64,000 bases of DNA from the NCBI GenBank assembly GCA_031002005.1, contig CM061919.1, positions 19,601,687-19,665,686 of the forward strand, given 5' to 3'. The translations under genes and the position numbers were made by a program. The DNA comes from Vandiemenella viatica. Lineage: Eukaryota; Arthropoda; Insecta; Orthoptera; Morabidae. This document shows, in pieces, positions 49,362 to 60,365 of the stretch (its first letter is position 1; each line of letters begins with the position of its first letter). A model generated the notes under the pieces. That model saw only the letters and a program-made list of their open reading frames with translations, was not told the origin of the DNA and searched no databases.

Positions 49362-50354
49362 GTGGGCGACGACCTGTGGCTAACGGGCGCACGTCAGACG
49401 CCGATAAGGCCCACACCACCCTCTACACTTACTCCTTCGCCTTCTCAAAATGGTGAGCCAGCATCACTGTCGCCTGACTCACCAGCACCAGTAATTTTCC
49501 CTGCCGCACAAGTAAGCCCAGTACCACCGATCACCGTCAGCTATGCAGGGAACTACTGCAAATTACTGGCTCAGATTCAGAGTGCCACGAAGCTTTCTGT
49601 GTTCAGCTGGCCAGACCACCTGGGACTGAAGATCGTGCTCTCCTGCCCCGAGGACTTCGAAGCAGCCATCCAGATGTTGCAGCAGGACTCTATATCATAT
49701 GAAGTCACACTCTCCCGCTCCAGGGCGAAGATGGCCGGCACTTCTACGCAGAAATCAGCAGAAAAACTGCAGCCACGCAAGCTGGTGCAGTGCTACAGGT
49801 GCCAAGAATTCCGGCATCTAGCCAGCGAATGTACAAAGCCAGCAAGATGCGTTCGTTGTGGAAGTGCTCATTACGTCGCAGAATGCAACCAGCGTCGTGA
49901 GGACGCCGTTTGCTGCAACTGCGGCTCTTCACACGCTGCTTCTTATCGCGGCTGTCGAGCATGGAAGCAGCAACGCAGCAGGAAGAATCCTCGTCCAAGT
50001 AGCAGGTCACATACGCAGCCCGCAACAAGCCGGCAAGTGAGCGGTGTCTGCCCTACTGCTACCACACGGTCCGAGGAGCGCCGGAAGTTAAGAAGCTCCC
50101 CGTTAACAGGACGACAACAGAGCAGGGCCGTGCCAGCGGAGACGACTGGGCATCACGCTGATTACACCAGACGGCGACCACCAAAGAGTCAACCCAGGCA
50201 GAAGATCACCGGCAGAGAATCATGCGAGCACACCACCCGTCAATCATCCGTCCAAAGAGAAGAAAGGTTGGATTCGCTCATCGCCATTCTCACAAGGCTT
50301 GTAAATCACCTCACATCAAAAGAAGACACCTCTGCCTCCCTGAGGCAGCATTGA
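49362..50354 (+). CDS. Jockey-type LINE gag (ORF1), open
   Basis: The frame is 330 codons and uninterrupted; the first in-frame start I use is at 49362, and it is not an ATG, so the true start is uncertain. The N-terminal 65 residues are Pro/Ser/Thr-rich. A conserved region (FSWPDHLGLKIVLSCPEDFE) is followed at about residues 142-203 by three zinc knuckles: CYRCQEFRHLASEC, CVRCGSAHYVAEC, CCNCGSSHAASYRGC. The C-terminal third is basic (RNA-binding Gag). It is the same family as 61040-62151. No endonuclease or RT follows; instead its 3' part is duplicated downstream. Confidence 0.7.
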   Translation: MGDDLWLTGARQTPIRPTPPSTLTPSPSQNGEPASLSPDSPAPVIFPAAQVSPVPPITVSYAGNYCKLLAQIQSATKLSVFSWPDHLGLKIVLSCPEDFEAAIQMLQQDSISYEVTLSRSRAKMAGTSTQKSAEKLQPRKLVQCYRCQEFRHLASECTKPARCVRCGSAHYVAECNQRREDAVCCNCGSSHAASYRGCRAWKQQRSRKNPRPSSRSHTQPATSRQVSGVCPTATTRSEERRKLRSSPLTGRQQSRAVPAETTGHHADYTRRRPPKSQPRQKITGRESCEHTTRQSSVQREERLDSLIAILTRLVNHLTSKEDTSASLRQH

Positions 50355-50939
50355 TGGAACGACACAAAATGCGGCCTACCACTTCTGATGAAGAAGGTCG
50401 CGGTGGCACCCACTCAGTTCAAGAAAACATCGACAGCCAAAAGCAACGACAAACCAACAGTGAAGAAATGTCCCATCAAAATGAAGCTGGAGTAAATGTC
50501 TAGCGACAATACACTCCACCCTACTCTGCTCAACGGAGCAGTAATTGGCTGTGGCTGCTACTGCTACCACATGGCCCGAGGAGCGCTGGAAGTTGCACAG
50601 CTTCCCGCTAACAAGACGACAACAGAACAGGGCTGTGCCAGCGGAGACGACTAGGCATCACGTGGATTACACCAGACGGCGTCCACCAAAGAGTCAACCC
50701 AGGCAGAAGATCACCGGCAGAGAATCATGCGACCACACCACCCGTCAATCATCCGACCAAAGAGAAGAAAGGTTGGATTCACTCATCACCCTTCTCACAA
50801 GGCGTGTAAATCACCTCACATCAAAAGAAGACACCACTGCCCCCTTGAGGCAGCATTAATGGAACGACACAAAATGCGGCCAACTACTTCTGAGGAAGAA
50901 AGTCGCGGTGGCACCCACTCAGTACAAGAAAACATCGAC
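50054..50939 (+). repeat. Tandem duplication of the gag 3' region
   Basis: About 381 bases at 50054-50434 recur at 50559-50939, offset 505 bases. Shared landmarks: CCGAGGAGCG, AGTCAACCCAGGCAGAAGATC, GAGAAGAAAGGTTGGATTC, GAAAACATCGAC. The second copy has an in-frame stop soon after its start. Confidence 0.9.
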
Positions 50940-52556
50940 TGGTCAGCAATGAAATTCCTACCTTTTTTTATAAACACAAAAATGATAAGCAGGCAATAAA
51001 ATGTATAGAAAGAATTCCTCCTTCCAAGTATGATGCGATTTTTTCCACAAAAATAATACCCTTGGAAACGTTAAATTGCGGCAAAAAATATAATAGCAGC
51101 ATGGATTGTAGTAGGCGCGGTCTTATCAATAGACACCGCGAATCCTATCCCCTATTAGTTTTGTTAAATCCGCACTTATTCACAAGCGCACAACGTTTTA
51201 ATGGCTAAATGATTTTTTCAGCTGAACAAGTTATCAAAGACATCTTAATCTAAACAAAACTGAAATAAAACTAAACAATAAATTTTAGCCTGAAGATTTC
51301 CACACAAAAATTAACAAAAAATTTAATTATCCATCCGTTGTTTAGCCTTCTCCCGCTTCATTTGACGTTCGAAGAAACAAATCCACATGTGTCAGTCACA
51401 AGAATTTGAATGGCGCAACACGCCGCCGAATGATCTGCGTCACTGATGTGTCACCGCGGAATGCTTTACATCACCGACTCAAAGCTGAGCATGCCTGTCT
51501 GTTATTTAATTTAAAAACAAACGGTCAATCCCAGTTTAACCACATCTAAGCACCTGTTTCCTTCTTCTTTCCGCTCCATTTTGTTTGGTTCTAACACATA
51601 GTAGGCTACCTTGCCCAGCGAGTCTGGTCTCAGATTGATTCTAGCGGGTAACAAATCTGGCATTGCGTCAATTAACGCCTCGGCTGCCTGGAATTAATAC
51701 ATCAGTCAGCGAGTAAACTTCATCAGAGCATAACCCCGACTCATCTGAGACGTGAGGACCTGCACTGTGCCCAGTAATAATCCGTCGCTGTTGGGGATAG
51801 TCGAAACAAAGAAAACTCTTGAGATTCCTTCATCATAAAATTTCGTCATTAACTAAAATTCTTCCGAAAACCAATAAAATCTTTTCCTTTCGATTCCAAT
51901 CAAACGTTCATTCTGCTTCGTTTCCGAGACTGAAGTCAATGAGGTTAGCAAGTGATGCTCGCTCGTTCAGTTTTTGCCTGATGATCGATAGCTATTTTGC
52001 TGCCTAACGTATGTGTGTTGTTGCAAATAAACTTCCTCAGTACAAACCCTTCACCAGATTTACACACATCATTCTGTTAAAGCATTGCGTGGCATCTAGA
52101 CCACCGAGTTTGACATCCGTGCATAGTTGTTCGTTCAACAGACCGCCGAGCCCCTTGCACAGATTACTCGTGACGTTCCGTTGCTATTCCTCTTCGTCAG
52201 CAGGGCCGCACTTAGGATCTGTAAGCATCCGGGCTATAACTGTCATGTGGGCCCCTTATATATAAAGCGATATAGATTACTTATTATTAAATTAATAAAC
52301 CTTTTAATGAAAAATATTGAAGATTGTAATGATAGCAATATATACGAGGATAACTTATTGAAGACTCGAAAGATCGAAACGTGCTCGTTTCCGACACTGA
52401 AGTGAATGAGGTTAGCAAGTATGCTCGCTCGTTCAGGTTTTTGACTGATGATTGATGGATATGATGCTGCCTAGTGTAGGTGTGTTGTTGCAACCAAACA
52501 CACTAAGCAGAAGCACGCGGAATTATAAGTTCAAAAACAATAGGAAACAGTATTTT
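50940..52556. other. Intergenic with a separated direct repeat
   Basis: About 115 bases at 51918-52030 recur at 52386-52500 (CTGAAGT.AATGAGGTTAGCAAGT, GTGTGTTGTTGCAA). Between them, near 52203, is a GGGCCGCACTTAGG segment resembling the one at 32595. No gene is seen. Confidence 0.55.
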
Positions 52557-53134
52557 TTATTTTATTATTTTTGGCAGTCGTCGGTCTTCCGAATGATTTG
52601 ATGCAACCCTCCATCCCTTCCTATCTTGTGCTAACCTCTTCATCTCTACATATCCCCTACAACCCACGTCCTCTATTATCTGCTTGTAATAGTCTAATCT
52701 CTGTCTTCCTCTACAGTTCTTACCTTCGACTGTTCCCTCCACCAATAAATTAACCAGTCCAGAATGTCTCAAAATTTCTTACTTTGTCTGTCCACTTAAT
52801 TTTCAGCAATCTTCTGTAGAACCACATTTCAAATGCTTCAATTTTCTTTCTTTCAGGTATTCCTAAAGTCCGTGTTTCGCTACCATAAAGTACTGTGCTC
52901 CATACATGGAGTTTTAAAAAGTTCTTTCTAATTCCTAGATCAATACCTGAAAACAAAAAATTTCTCTTTTTCATGAAGGCTCTTTTTACTAGTGCTATTC
53001 TGCTTTTAACATCTTTCTTGCTTCGGCCATCGGTTGTAATTTTGCTTCCCAAGTAACAGAATTCACTTACTTCTCCTATTGCATCCGATCCTATTTTGAT
53101 ATTTAATTTACTGTGATTGGTGTCATTTCTGTTA

Positions 53135-54354
53135 CGAGTTGCATTCAAGTTCTAAGGCCTCCGAATTTTTTTTCTCCAGACTGGAAACAAATAGAAACAT
53201 GTGCATTGTTTTAAAATGAGCGTTCACTCTTTGTCAATACGTGACACAGATGGCAGCACTGTCGACACATAGAACTCTAGCGGCAGCGTTGGGAATGAGA
53301 ACTGTTTTAGATACTTAAAATTGCAACGTTTTCCTTACTTGAACAGCGTTCAATCATTCGTTTTCAGAATTTGCGTGGTGTGACACCAATTGAAATTCAT
53401 CGACAGTTGAAGGAAACATGTGGTGATGGAGTTACGGATGTGTCGAAAGTGCGCTCGTAGGTGCACAAGCCGGTCTGACGACATGATCGAACAAGTGGAG
53501 AGACGTGTTTTGGGGGATCGCCGAATGACTGTTGAGCAGATCGCGTCCAGTCTTAGCATTTCCGGGGGTTCTGTGGACACAATCCCTGCATGACGACTTG
53601 AAAATTCGAAAAATGTCCTCCAGGTGGGTGCCACGAATGCTGACGGACGAACACAAGGCTGCTCGTGTGGCATGTTGCCAAGCAATGTTGACACGCAACT
53701 AAGTCATGAATGGGACTTTATTTTCGTAGACTGTGACAATGGATGAGACGTGGATGCTATTTTTCAATCCAGAAACAAAGCGCCAGTAAGCTCAATGGAA
53801 GCACACAGTTTCACCGCAATCAAAAAAATTTCGGGTAACCGTCAGTGCTGAAAAAATTATGGTGTACATGTTCTGGGACAGCGAGGGCGTAATCCTTACC
53901 CATTGAGTTTCAAAGGGTTATACGGTGACAGGTGCATCCTACGAAAATGTTTTGAAGAATAAGTTCCTTCCTGCATTGCAACAAAAACTTCCGGGAAAGG
54001 CTGCCCGCATGCTGTTTCACCTTCGTGAAAACAACTTTCAAGTGATTTCTCATGCTCCCTACTCACCTGACCTGGCTCCTAGTGACTTTGGCTTTTTTCA
54101 ACAGTCAAAGACACTCGCCGTGGCCGCCACATTCACAAGCCGTGTTGCTATTGCTACAGCGATTTTCCAGTGGTCTAAACAGATTCCTGAAGAAGCATTC
54201 GCCGCATCCATTGAATCATGACATCAACGTTATAAAAAATGTGTAGGTATGGTGGGAGATTACGTCGAGAAGTAACACCAGTCTCATGTTTTCGGGTAAG
54301 TAGTTAGTTATTAAAAAAAAAAAAACGGATGCCTTAGTACTTGAATGCACCTCG
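53135..54354 (+). mobile_element. mariner transposon, 1,220 bp
   Basis: The terminal repeats are CGAGTTGCATTCAAGTTC (continuing TAAGGCCTCCG) on the left and, on minus, CGAGGTGCATTCAAGTAC (continuing TAAGGCATCCG) on the right. TA flanks both ends (53133-53134, 54355-54356). Removing it and one TA restores the LINE codons M-K-C-N-R-N in frame. Size, TIRs and TA duplication are those of mariner. Confidence 0.95.
53340..54235 (+). pseudogene. mariner transposase (DD34D type), broken
   Basis: Recognisable from QRSIIRFQNLRGVTPIEIHR through DDMIEQVERR..DRRMTVEQIA, TMDETWMLFFNPETKR (first catalytic Asp), GASYENVLKNKFLPALQQK to HAPYSPDLAPSDFGFF (third Asp) and AIFQWSKQIPEE. The block between KAARMLFH and NNFQVISH lacks the HDNAPxH motif with the second catalytic aspartate. 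A deletion also removes the end of the N-terminal helix-turn-helix region near 53460. Stops and frameshifts add to this, so it cannot make active transposase. Confidence 0.9.
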
Positions 54355-55249
54355 TACATTTCATCACATTTATATTGCTTTGATTCATATTCATTCCAAA
54401 ATCTTTCATCACTATTTTGTTCTTGGCATTCAGTAACTTCTCAATATCCTCAGCCGTTTCTGCTAACGAGACAATGTCATCAGCAAATCGTAACCAACTG
54501 ATTTCTTCTCCCTGAACACTTATGCCACACGGAAATTTTTCTTTGTTGCTTCTTCTACAAACAAGTCAAATTTACAACGGGGACAGAGGACAACCTTGTC
54601 TCACACCATTTGTATCTGATGCATGTCTCTCATGATTCTCTACTTTTCATATAGCGACTTGATTCCCATATAGTTTATAAAGTATTCTTCTATTTCGTTA
54701 TTTTATACCTGACTTCTTTAAAGTTTTTAACATCTTCCCCCACCTAACATTATCAAAACCTTTCACTAAATCACTATACGACATAAAAGTATCTTTGCTT
54801 TTTCACGATCCGCCCCTCAAATATTAATCTTAAAGCCAGAATTGCTTCTCTTGTAATGCCTTTTTGTCCAAACCGATCGTCACCTATTATCTCATCTACT
54901 ACGCTTTCCATCCTTCTATATATTATTCTGGTTAGTAATTTTGTAGCATGTGATATTACACTAATGGTGCGATAGTTCTCACATTTGTCGGCTTGTGCTA
55001 TCTTCAAGTTTGAAGACGATATTTTTATTAAAATCGGTTGGAATTTCTCCTGTTTCATAACTTTTTGATATCAGCTTGAATAATCTTTCGATTCATTCTT
55101 CATCTAGGGATTTTAGATCTGCAGGGATCTCATCGATTCCAACAGCCTTATTTGCTTTCAAGTCTTTCAGAGCTCTATTAAATTCTGTCTTCAAACAGCA
55201 TCTCCTAAGTCATAAATTTTGACATCGCCTTCGTTTGTGGGAATTAAGT

Positions 55250-55389
55250 TTTTCCCGGCGTATTAATGAAATAAACTTTTCTCGGGTTTTATGCCGGAAA
55301 ATATTTTTATTTAATTCATCGTACAACGTTTCGGCTGCAACCTCCGCTGCCTTCATCAGGTACTGTGTCATATCGAAGCTCAGATAGTA
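55250..55389 (-). repeat. Penelope-type terminal fragment with hammerhead-like core
   Basis: On minus: CTGATGA (55353-55359), a helix-forming stretch GGCAGCGGAGGTTGCAGCC, then GAAAC (55328-55332). This is the conserved core order of a hammerhead ribozyme, known in Penelope terminal repeats. Confidence 0.6.
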
Positions 55390-55541
55390 ACTGCCTCACG
55401 GACACACACACATCAGAGCATTTTCTGCTTTTATATTTTAGAAGCAGTTGGGGAGAAGGGTTTGTCGTTTGACATTTCCTTCAGTCATTTCATGATGTTG
55501 TTCTTTACTTATGGTATGTCTTTTCTTTCGCTCATGTGGTA

Positions 55542-57487
55542 TCAATTTCTAGTCAATATTGACAATGGTCTCTTGTGTTTATCAAAGGCATCGTAATATT
55601 GCCCTAGGTTGGCAATGAGAGGGTTCGTGGATTTCCTTGCAGCTCTATAGAAAGCGGTGGTTGTTTGGATTATCCTTTCTTTTATGTATGGAACACCCTG
55701 CAGCTGCATGCAGGTCGGCTGTGGGAAATCTGGTCGGCACATGGAGTGCTCGCCGGAGTGCTCTATTCTGCAATACTTGCAGACGGTCCAATCCAGTCTT
55801 GGAAGCGTATCCCCAGGCAGGACACGCATATTCCATCACGGGACGAATCAGACTGCAATACACACTGACCCCGGTGTTGGCTGCCAATGAGCTGTTAGTA
55901 TTGAGGATGGGATACAGCTCACGCAGTCTCGCTGCTACTTTCAGTCGAACATCCTCGATGTGGCGCCTCCATGTAAGACGGGAGTCTAACGTCACACCGA
56001 GGTACTTGACGGTGGGTGACCACGCGATGATTTCACCGTTAAGATGTGGTTTGGAGTTCGGTCCCGCTGTCTGTTGCGCTTCCCGAGGCGCCTCGTCAGC
56101 ATAATTGCCTGGGTCTTAGCTGTATTGAGGGTTATTCGCCAGCGTCTTGCCCATGCCCTCAGTTTGTTGAAGAACTGCTTGGAGTCGTCTGATGGCTTCA
56201 GTTTTGTATTTGTGGGCGGTGAAAAATGCTGTATCATCAGCATATAGAGCTGTGCGGACGTTTGCCGGAGCCGGGATATCAGAAGTGAAGAGATTATAAA
56301 GCACTGGGCCAAGTACTGACCCTTGTGGTACTCCTGCGTGAATAGGGCGGTCGTGTGGATAGGTCATTACCAACCCTCACTCTGAATGACCTTCCAGAGA
56401 TGTAGCTGCGCGCATGAGTTTAACTAGTGGGCCGGGTAGTCCCTGGTTGTATAGTTTATACAGCAGGCCACTGTGCCAGACCGAATCGAAAGCCCGCGCC
56501 ACGTCAAGGCAGGACCAGTGGGCAATAACCTCTGTAGTTAAATGTAGTCGTGGCGCGTTCAAACTATTCTTAGGATTTGTTGAACAGCTGAGTGACCCCC
56601 TCTGAAATCCAAATTGGAAATTGGGTATGATGTTTTCCCTTTGTATGTGAGAATCTAGGCGTTTGAGTACTAGTCTCTCGAAGACCTTGCTCAATGATGG
56701 TAGTAGTCTTATGGGGCCTATAACTTTCTGAGGGACTATTCCATTTTTTCCCCGGTTTTGGAACTCCAACCACAATAGCTTGCTTCCAACATCTAGGATA
56801 GTGCTGGGTGCGGAGGATCAAGTTGAATACTTTTGTTATGTATTCAATGGCCAGAGGTGGTAGGTTCTTTAGCAGTTTGTTACCCAATTTGTCATTGCCG
56901 GGTGCCTTTTTGGAGTTTAGTGTGTTGAGTGTATGCCGGACTTCTTCAGCAGTAATTGCCTCAATTTCATACCCCTCATCGTCAGCGGCGAGAAAGCGTG
57001 CCAGTCTTCTGCGTATCCCTGCTGATTCTTCCTCGTCGTTGTCTTGCGCGGGTCTGAACTGCTTTTCAAAATGGTCGGCTAAAGCGTTAGCCTTGTCCAC
57101 GTCACTGAAAACTAGACCTCTTTCGCCGTGTAGTGGAGGTAGTCTAGTGCGTCGTTTAGTGAAGCGGCGGGTCTCGTTCCAGAGGTTTCCGTCGTTCGCA
57201 TTTATATTGAGGGCTGCCAGGCGCGCTGACCATTCCCTGTTCCGATGCTCTTGGAGAGCCCGCTTTTCAACTCCCGTTGCAGGCGGTTGAGGAGGCGTCT
57301 GGTGTCAGGTTGCCTCGTTAAGCCTCCACTCCTTAGGCCACTCTGTTTTTGTTCCTGATCTGTGCTAACAGGTGCGGTGGAAGTTGTCGTGACTGGTGTC
57401 TAGTTATTGGAGGGGCGTCGCAGAATTTGCAGCGTCAAGTATGATTGATGTGACCTGTTTTATATCTGCCTCTATTTTGTCTTTCGT
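55542..57487 (-). pseudogene. Jockey-like ORF2, RT part with frameshifts
   Basis: The reading continues from the endonuclease through WNETRRFTKRRTRLPPLHGE, VDKANALADHFEKQF, NSKKAPGNDKLGNKLLKNLP and WKQAIVVGVPKPGKKWNS. A frameshift near 56750-56700 leads to GPIRLLPSLSKVFERLVLKR, then LDVARAFDSVWHSGLLYKLY. After another break: HAGVPQGSVLGPVLYNLF, the intact catalytic ALYADDTAFF (YADD at 56233-56244), WARRWRITLNTAKTQAIML, LDSRLTWRRHIEDVRLK, and PLIANLGQYYDAFDKHKRPL to the stop. All RT blocks are present in order; at least four frame changes disable it. The damage is light compared with other copies here. Confidence 0.9.
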
Positions 57488-58261
57488 TCAGTGGGTGCAG
57501 ACAGGTGAAGGGATGTTGTGACTTCTTCTCGAAACAGTCCCAGTTTGTCCGGTTTGTAGTCGATTAGGTTTGGTCATGACTTGTCTCCATGAACCAATAT
57601 CAATGTCCACCATAACTGGGGAGTGGTCCGATGAAAGTCGGTTCATAGTGTAGGCAGAGGCGAAGCCAGCGATGCCTCGGGTGATTACGATGTCTAGAAC
57701 ATCTGGACGATTTTCCACTCCTTGGGTGGTGCGTTTGGTTCGTCTGGGCCACAGACCTGGAGGTTGTTCCTGACGCACAGGTCTATATAGTTGATTCCCA
57801 GCAGGATTGCTGACCCGTGACTTCCATGCAGGGTGCTTGGCATTGAAGTCACCGCCAATAAGGAGCTTGCCCTCTAAGGGTGAGCAGTTGGGGATGTCAT
57901 CTTCTATTGGTGCTCTCCGTGGGGGTCTATAGGCTGAGATGACTGTGACCGGTCCCGATGTGGTTGCCATTTCGATTGCCGTTGCTTCAATTATTTGCAG
58001 TGGTGGAGTGTGTACCATGTGGTGAGGGATGCCTCTTTTAATGTATATGGCCACTCCTCTTCCCGCAGTAGGTCTGTCATGACGGTAGCATAGGTAGTTG
58101 GCTACCGTTGCCCTGAGACCAGGTTTTAGGTGTGTTTCGGCTACAAGACATATGTCCACGTTCTCTTCACGTAGGAATTGCCGAAACTCGCCGAGTTGTT
58201 GGAAAATGCCGTCTGCATTCCATATGCATATTGATATGCCGTCTATGTTAACTCTGTCCAT
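57488..58261 (-). CDS. Jockey-like ORF2, AP endonuclease domain
   Basis: An open 257-codon frame starting at ATG 58261, overlapping gag by 14 bases. Motifs of the apurinic-like endonuclease that nicks target DNA are present: ICIWNADGIFQQLGEF, LVAETHLKPG (catalytic Glu), ISAYRPPRR, LIGGDFNAKHPAWKS (Asp/Asn pair), RPDVLDIVITRG, and LSSDHSPVMVDI (terminal SDH). The frame is lost after RSHNIPSPVCTH, where ORF2 should go on into the RT. One short span (YRPVRQEQPPGLWPRR) fits poorly and may hold paired frameshifts. Confidence 0.85.
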   Translation of the reverse strand: MDRVNIDGISICIWNADGIFQQLGEFRQFLREENVDICLVAETHLKPGLRATVANYLCYRHDRPTAGRGVAIYIKRGIPHHMVHTPPLQIIEATAIEMATTSGPVTVISAYRPPRRAPIEDDIPNCSPLEGKLLIGGDFNAKHPAWKSRVSNPAGNQLYRPVRQEQPPGLWPRRTKRTTQGVENRPDVLDIVITRGIAGFASAYTMNRLSSDHSPVMVDIDIGSWRQVMTKPNRLQTGQTGTVSRRSHNIPSPVCTH

Positions 58262-59783
58262 GACTGGTGTGGGAGTTCTGTGGAAGGTCGGCTCGGTGAG
58301 CTGTCGTTATTGCGGATTTAATATCCGCGGCCAGTTGATCGAACTTTGTCAGTAGTGTCGTTAACATTGTCAGAAGCGACCCAACAATGTCGAACAGACG
58401 ATCTATAGCTGCTCCTCCCTCATTGATTTGTGTGGGGAGTGGGTGGTGCTGTTGGTGGTTTTGCCTTGCTTGAGTAGGCAAGTCTTGAGTTTCTGCCGCT
58501 GTTGGCAGTGCTTCTTTAGGGTCTCGCGACTGGCTAGTAGTTGCCTCCGCGTATGAGGTCGTTGGAGTTGTTTTCTTTGACGGTTTGGTGCTGTTCTTCT
58601 TCTTATTGGGTCCTTGTGCCTTTTCCTGCGGGATTTGGCGCTTTGGTGGCTTCTGAGATGTCTTGGATGACTTCTGAGACGTCGTGGAGGTTGCGTTATT
58701 GTCGCCCCGTCGTGGTTGATTTTGCTCTGTGGTGGGTTTGTCAGCCAGTGGCTGGGTGTTCCCGGAATCCTGTTTTTTCTTTTCCTCGCGTTGCTTTTGC
58801 GCGTTGGCAGCTGTTTCTGCAGCGACCCCACGCTGCCTGTCCCTTGCGCGTTTGAAGGCAACGCAGCCTTTATAGCTGGCCACATGCTGGTCACCGCAAT
58901 TTGCACATTTGGGACTGCCCTCCCCCGTCTTTAGAGTGCAGTCGTTTGATAAGTGTGCTCCTGCACACTTTACACACTTTGAGGGCATGTTGCAGTGGCG
59001 AGCGACATGTCCTATGGCCTGACAGTTGAAGCATTGGACTGGGCCATTGGAGGATCTCAGTTTTTCAACTGAGATGCGCAGTGACATAAGAGACTCCATT
59101 TGAAAGATTTTTCTATTTTGGGGCCTGTCGGGCATGACCACCAAGAAGAGTGGCATAATGTCTGAAGTGCCAGGTCTCTTCGGCTGGGCCACTGTGCGTA
59201 TGTCAAGTCCTAGATCTTCAAGCTCTTCCTTGATATCATCAGTTGGCAAGGTTGAGGGCATCCCACGGAGGACGACCTTCAGTATCTTCTCGGCAGCAGA
59301 AGGGAAGGTATAATAGGGTATGCCCTTCCTCTGCAACGCTGCGGTCACCTTAAGGTAGTGGTCTGTCGAACTGAAGGTTAGCTTGACCTTATCGCCTCCG
59401 GCCGACTTGGCTTGGAAGGGTTGATTTTCCAGAGTGCCTTTGATCATTTGGTACAGTTCCTTATTACTGTTTTGAAATTGTACCACAATAGGAGGAATCA
59501 AATATTTTGATTGCTGCTGCTGCTACTGTTGTAGCTGCTGCTGTTGTTGTATTTGCTGTTGTTGTTGCTGCGGCTGCTGTTGTTGCTGCTGCTGTGGCTG
59601 TATTAGCTGCTGCAACTGCTGTTGTTGTTGCTGCGGCTCTTGTTGTTGCTGCTGCTGCGGTTGCTGTTGTTGCTGCTGCGGCTGCTGTTGCTCAGGTCCT
59701 TCCTGGTACAGCACGTCGTATCTGTTTCTAAGTTCTATTCTGCCGGGGTCGAGTGTCGGCGGAGGCTTGTTTGTGCGTCGCAC
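58248..59783 (-). pseudogene. Jockey-like gag (ORF1) with one amber stop in a polyQ tract
   Basis: Two frames join through a single TAG (59523-59525) replacing a CAG codon in a glutamine-rich stretch. The reading stays open upstream of 59783 (GEGFTLVRRTNKPPP) without an ATG, so the true start is further up, perhaps near 60241. After the polyQ: QFQNSNKELYQMIKGTLENQ, a PRE_C2HC-type region (LKVVLRGMPSTLPTDDIKEE...GPVQC), three knuckles CFNCQAIGHVARHC, CVKCAGAHLSNDC, CANCGDQHVASYKGC, then a basic Lys/Gln/Ser/Thr-rich tail. The protein is an RNA-binding Gag that packages the LINE RNA. Confidence 0.9.
59510..59695. repeat. CTG/TTG trinucleotide tract encoding polyglutamine
   Basis: About 180 bases of CTG, TTG and related triplets. 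On the minus strand they are CAG/CAA codons of the gag N-terminus, interrupted by Pro, Glu, Leu and Ile. Confidence 0.95.
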
Positions 59784-60365
59784 CAGCGTGAACCCTTCGC
59801 CGTCCGGTTTATCTCCGGCTGAGCTCGCTTTTCGGTGTTTGGTCGTAGGTGTTCCACGATACTGCAGTGTGGTGGATGGTTCTGGGAAAGAGAAGGCACC
59901 TATAATCTTCTTTTTCCCGCCTTTTTGTCTTTGCTGGTGGTGGCGAGCTGCGACACAGGGATGCTGATTTTACTGTGGCTGGCTCTCTTCTCACTCCTCG
60001 ACAACTTCGCTTTACCACAGAGGAGCGGTGAGGTGCACCGCTTGTTTCCACGGGAGTTGTGTCCTTGGGCAGGCCCGGTTGTCGTTTGCGTTGTGTGAAT
60101 GGTCTCAGTTGTATCCATACACGAGTCCGAGTTCGGTTGCCGGGTCGTCGTACCATGTTCCGTAGCCGTCCGATTCATATCCGTTGACAAGTCAGTTTCC
60201 GATAGCCGGGTCGTCAACGTGGCCGCTACTGCCGCCGGCAAAGCCGAGTGCGGTGGGGCACTCTACCCGCCCGACGCGACAGCGCGGTGAGCACTTTCCT
60301 TGTCGCACATCTAGACTTAGCGGATGCCAACGCGGAACTTCCGAGCTACTGCTGTCACTGCCTCA

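Larger units (their letters stand above)
52557..55230 (-). pseudogene. LINE RT (Daphne-like), split by a mariner
   Basis: On minus: NKAVGIDEIPADLKS, CENYRTISVISHATKLLTRI, GDDRFGQKGITREAILALRL, GVRQGCPLSPL, then WLRFADDIVSLAETAEDIEKLL with the catalytic FADD intact, the mariner insertion, EVSEFCYLGSKITTDGRSKK, MKKRNFLFSGIDLGIRK, LYGSETRTLG and the C-terminal end at 52557. It resembles insect non-LTR elements often placed in a Daphne-like group, a name I use tentatively. Gag and endonuclease are absent and several frameshifts are present. Confidence 0.85.
55404..60356 (-). mobile_element. Jockey-like LINE, near full length, 14-bp target duplication
   Basis: ACTGCCTCACGGAC occurs at 55390-55403 and 60357-60370, framing a 4,953-bp element whose minus-strand order is leader, gag, endonuclease, RT and a short 3' tail ending in GTGTGT. 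Gag and ORF2 overlap in ATGGACAGAGTTAA (58261-58248), as in intact jockey-type elements. It is the most complete LINE in the window. Confidence 0.9.

Noticed and set aside
56808..57290. 160-codon plus-strand frame
   Set aside because: Antisense of the jockey ORF2, whose RT motifs lie on the minus strand.
59507..59731. Alanine/valine-rich plus-strand frame
   Set aside because: It is the antisense shadow of the polyglutamine codons of the jockey gag.
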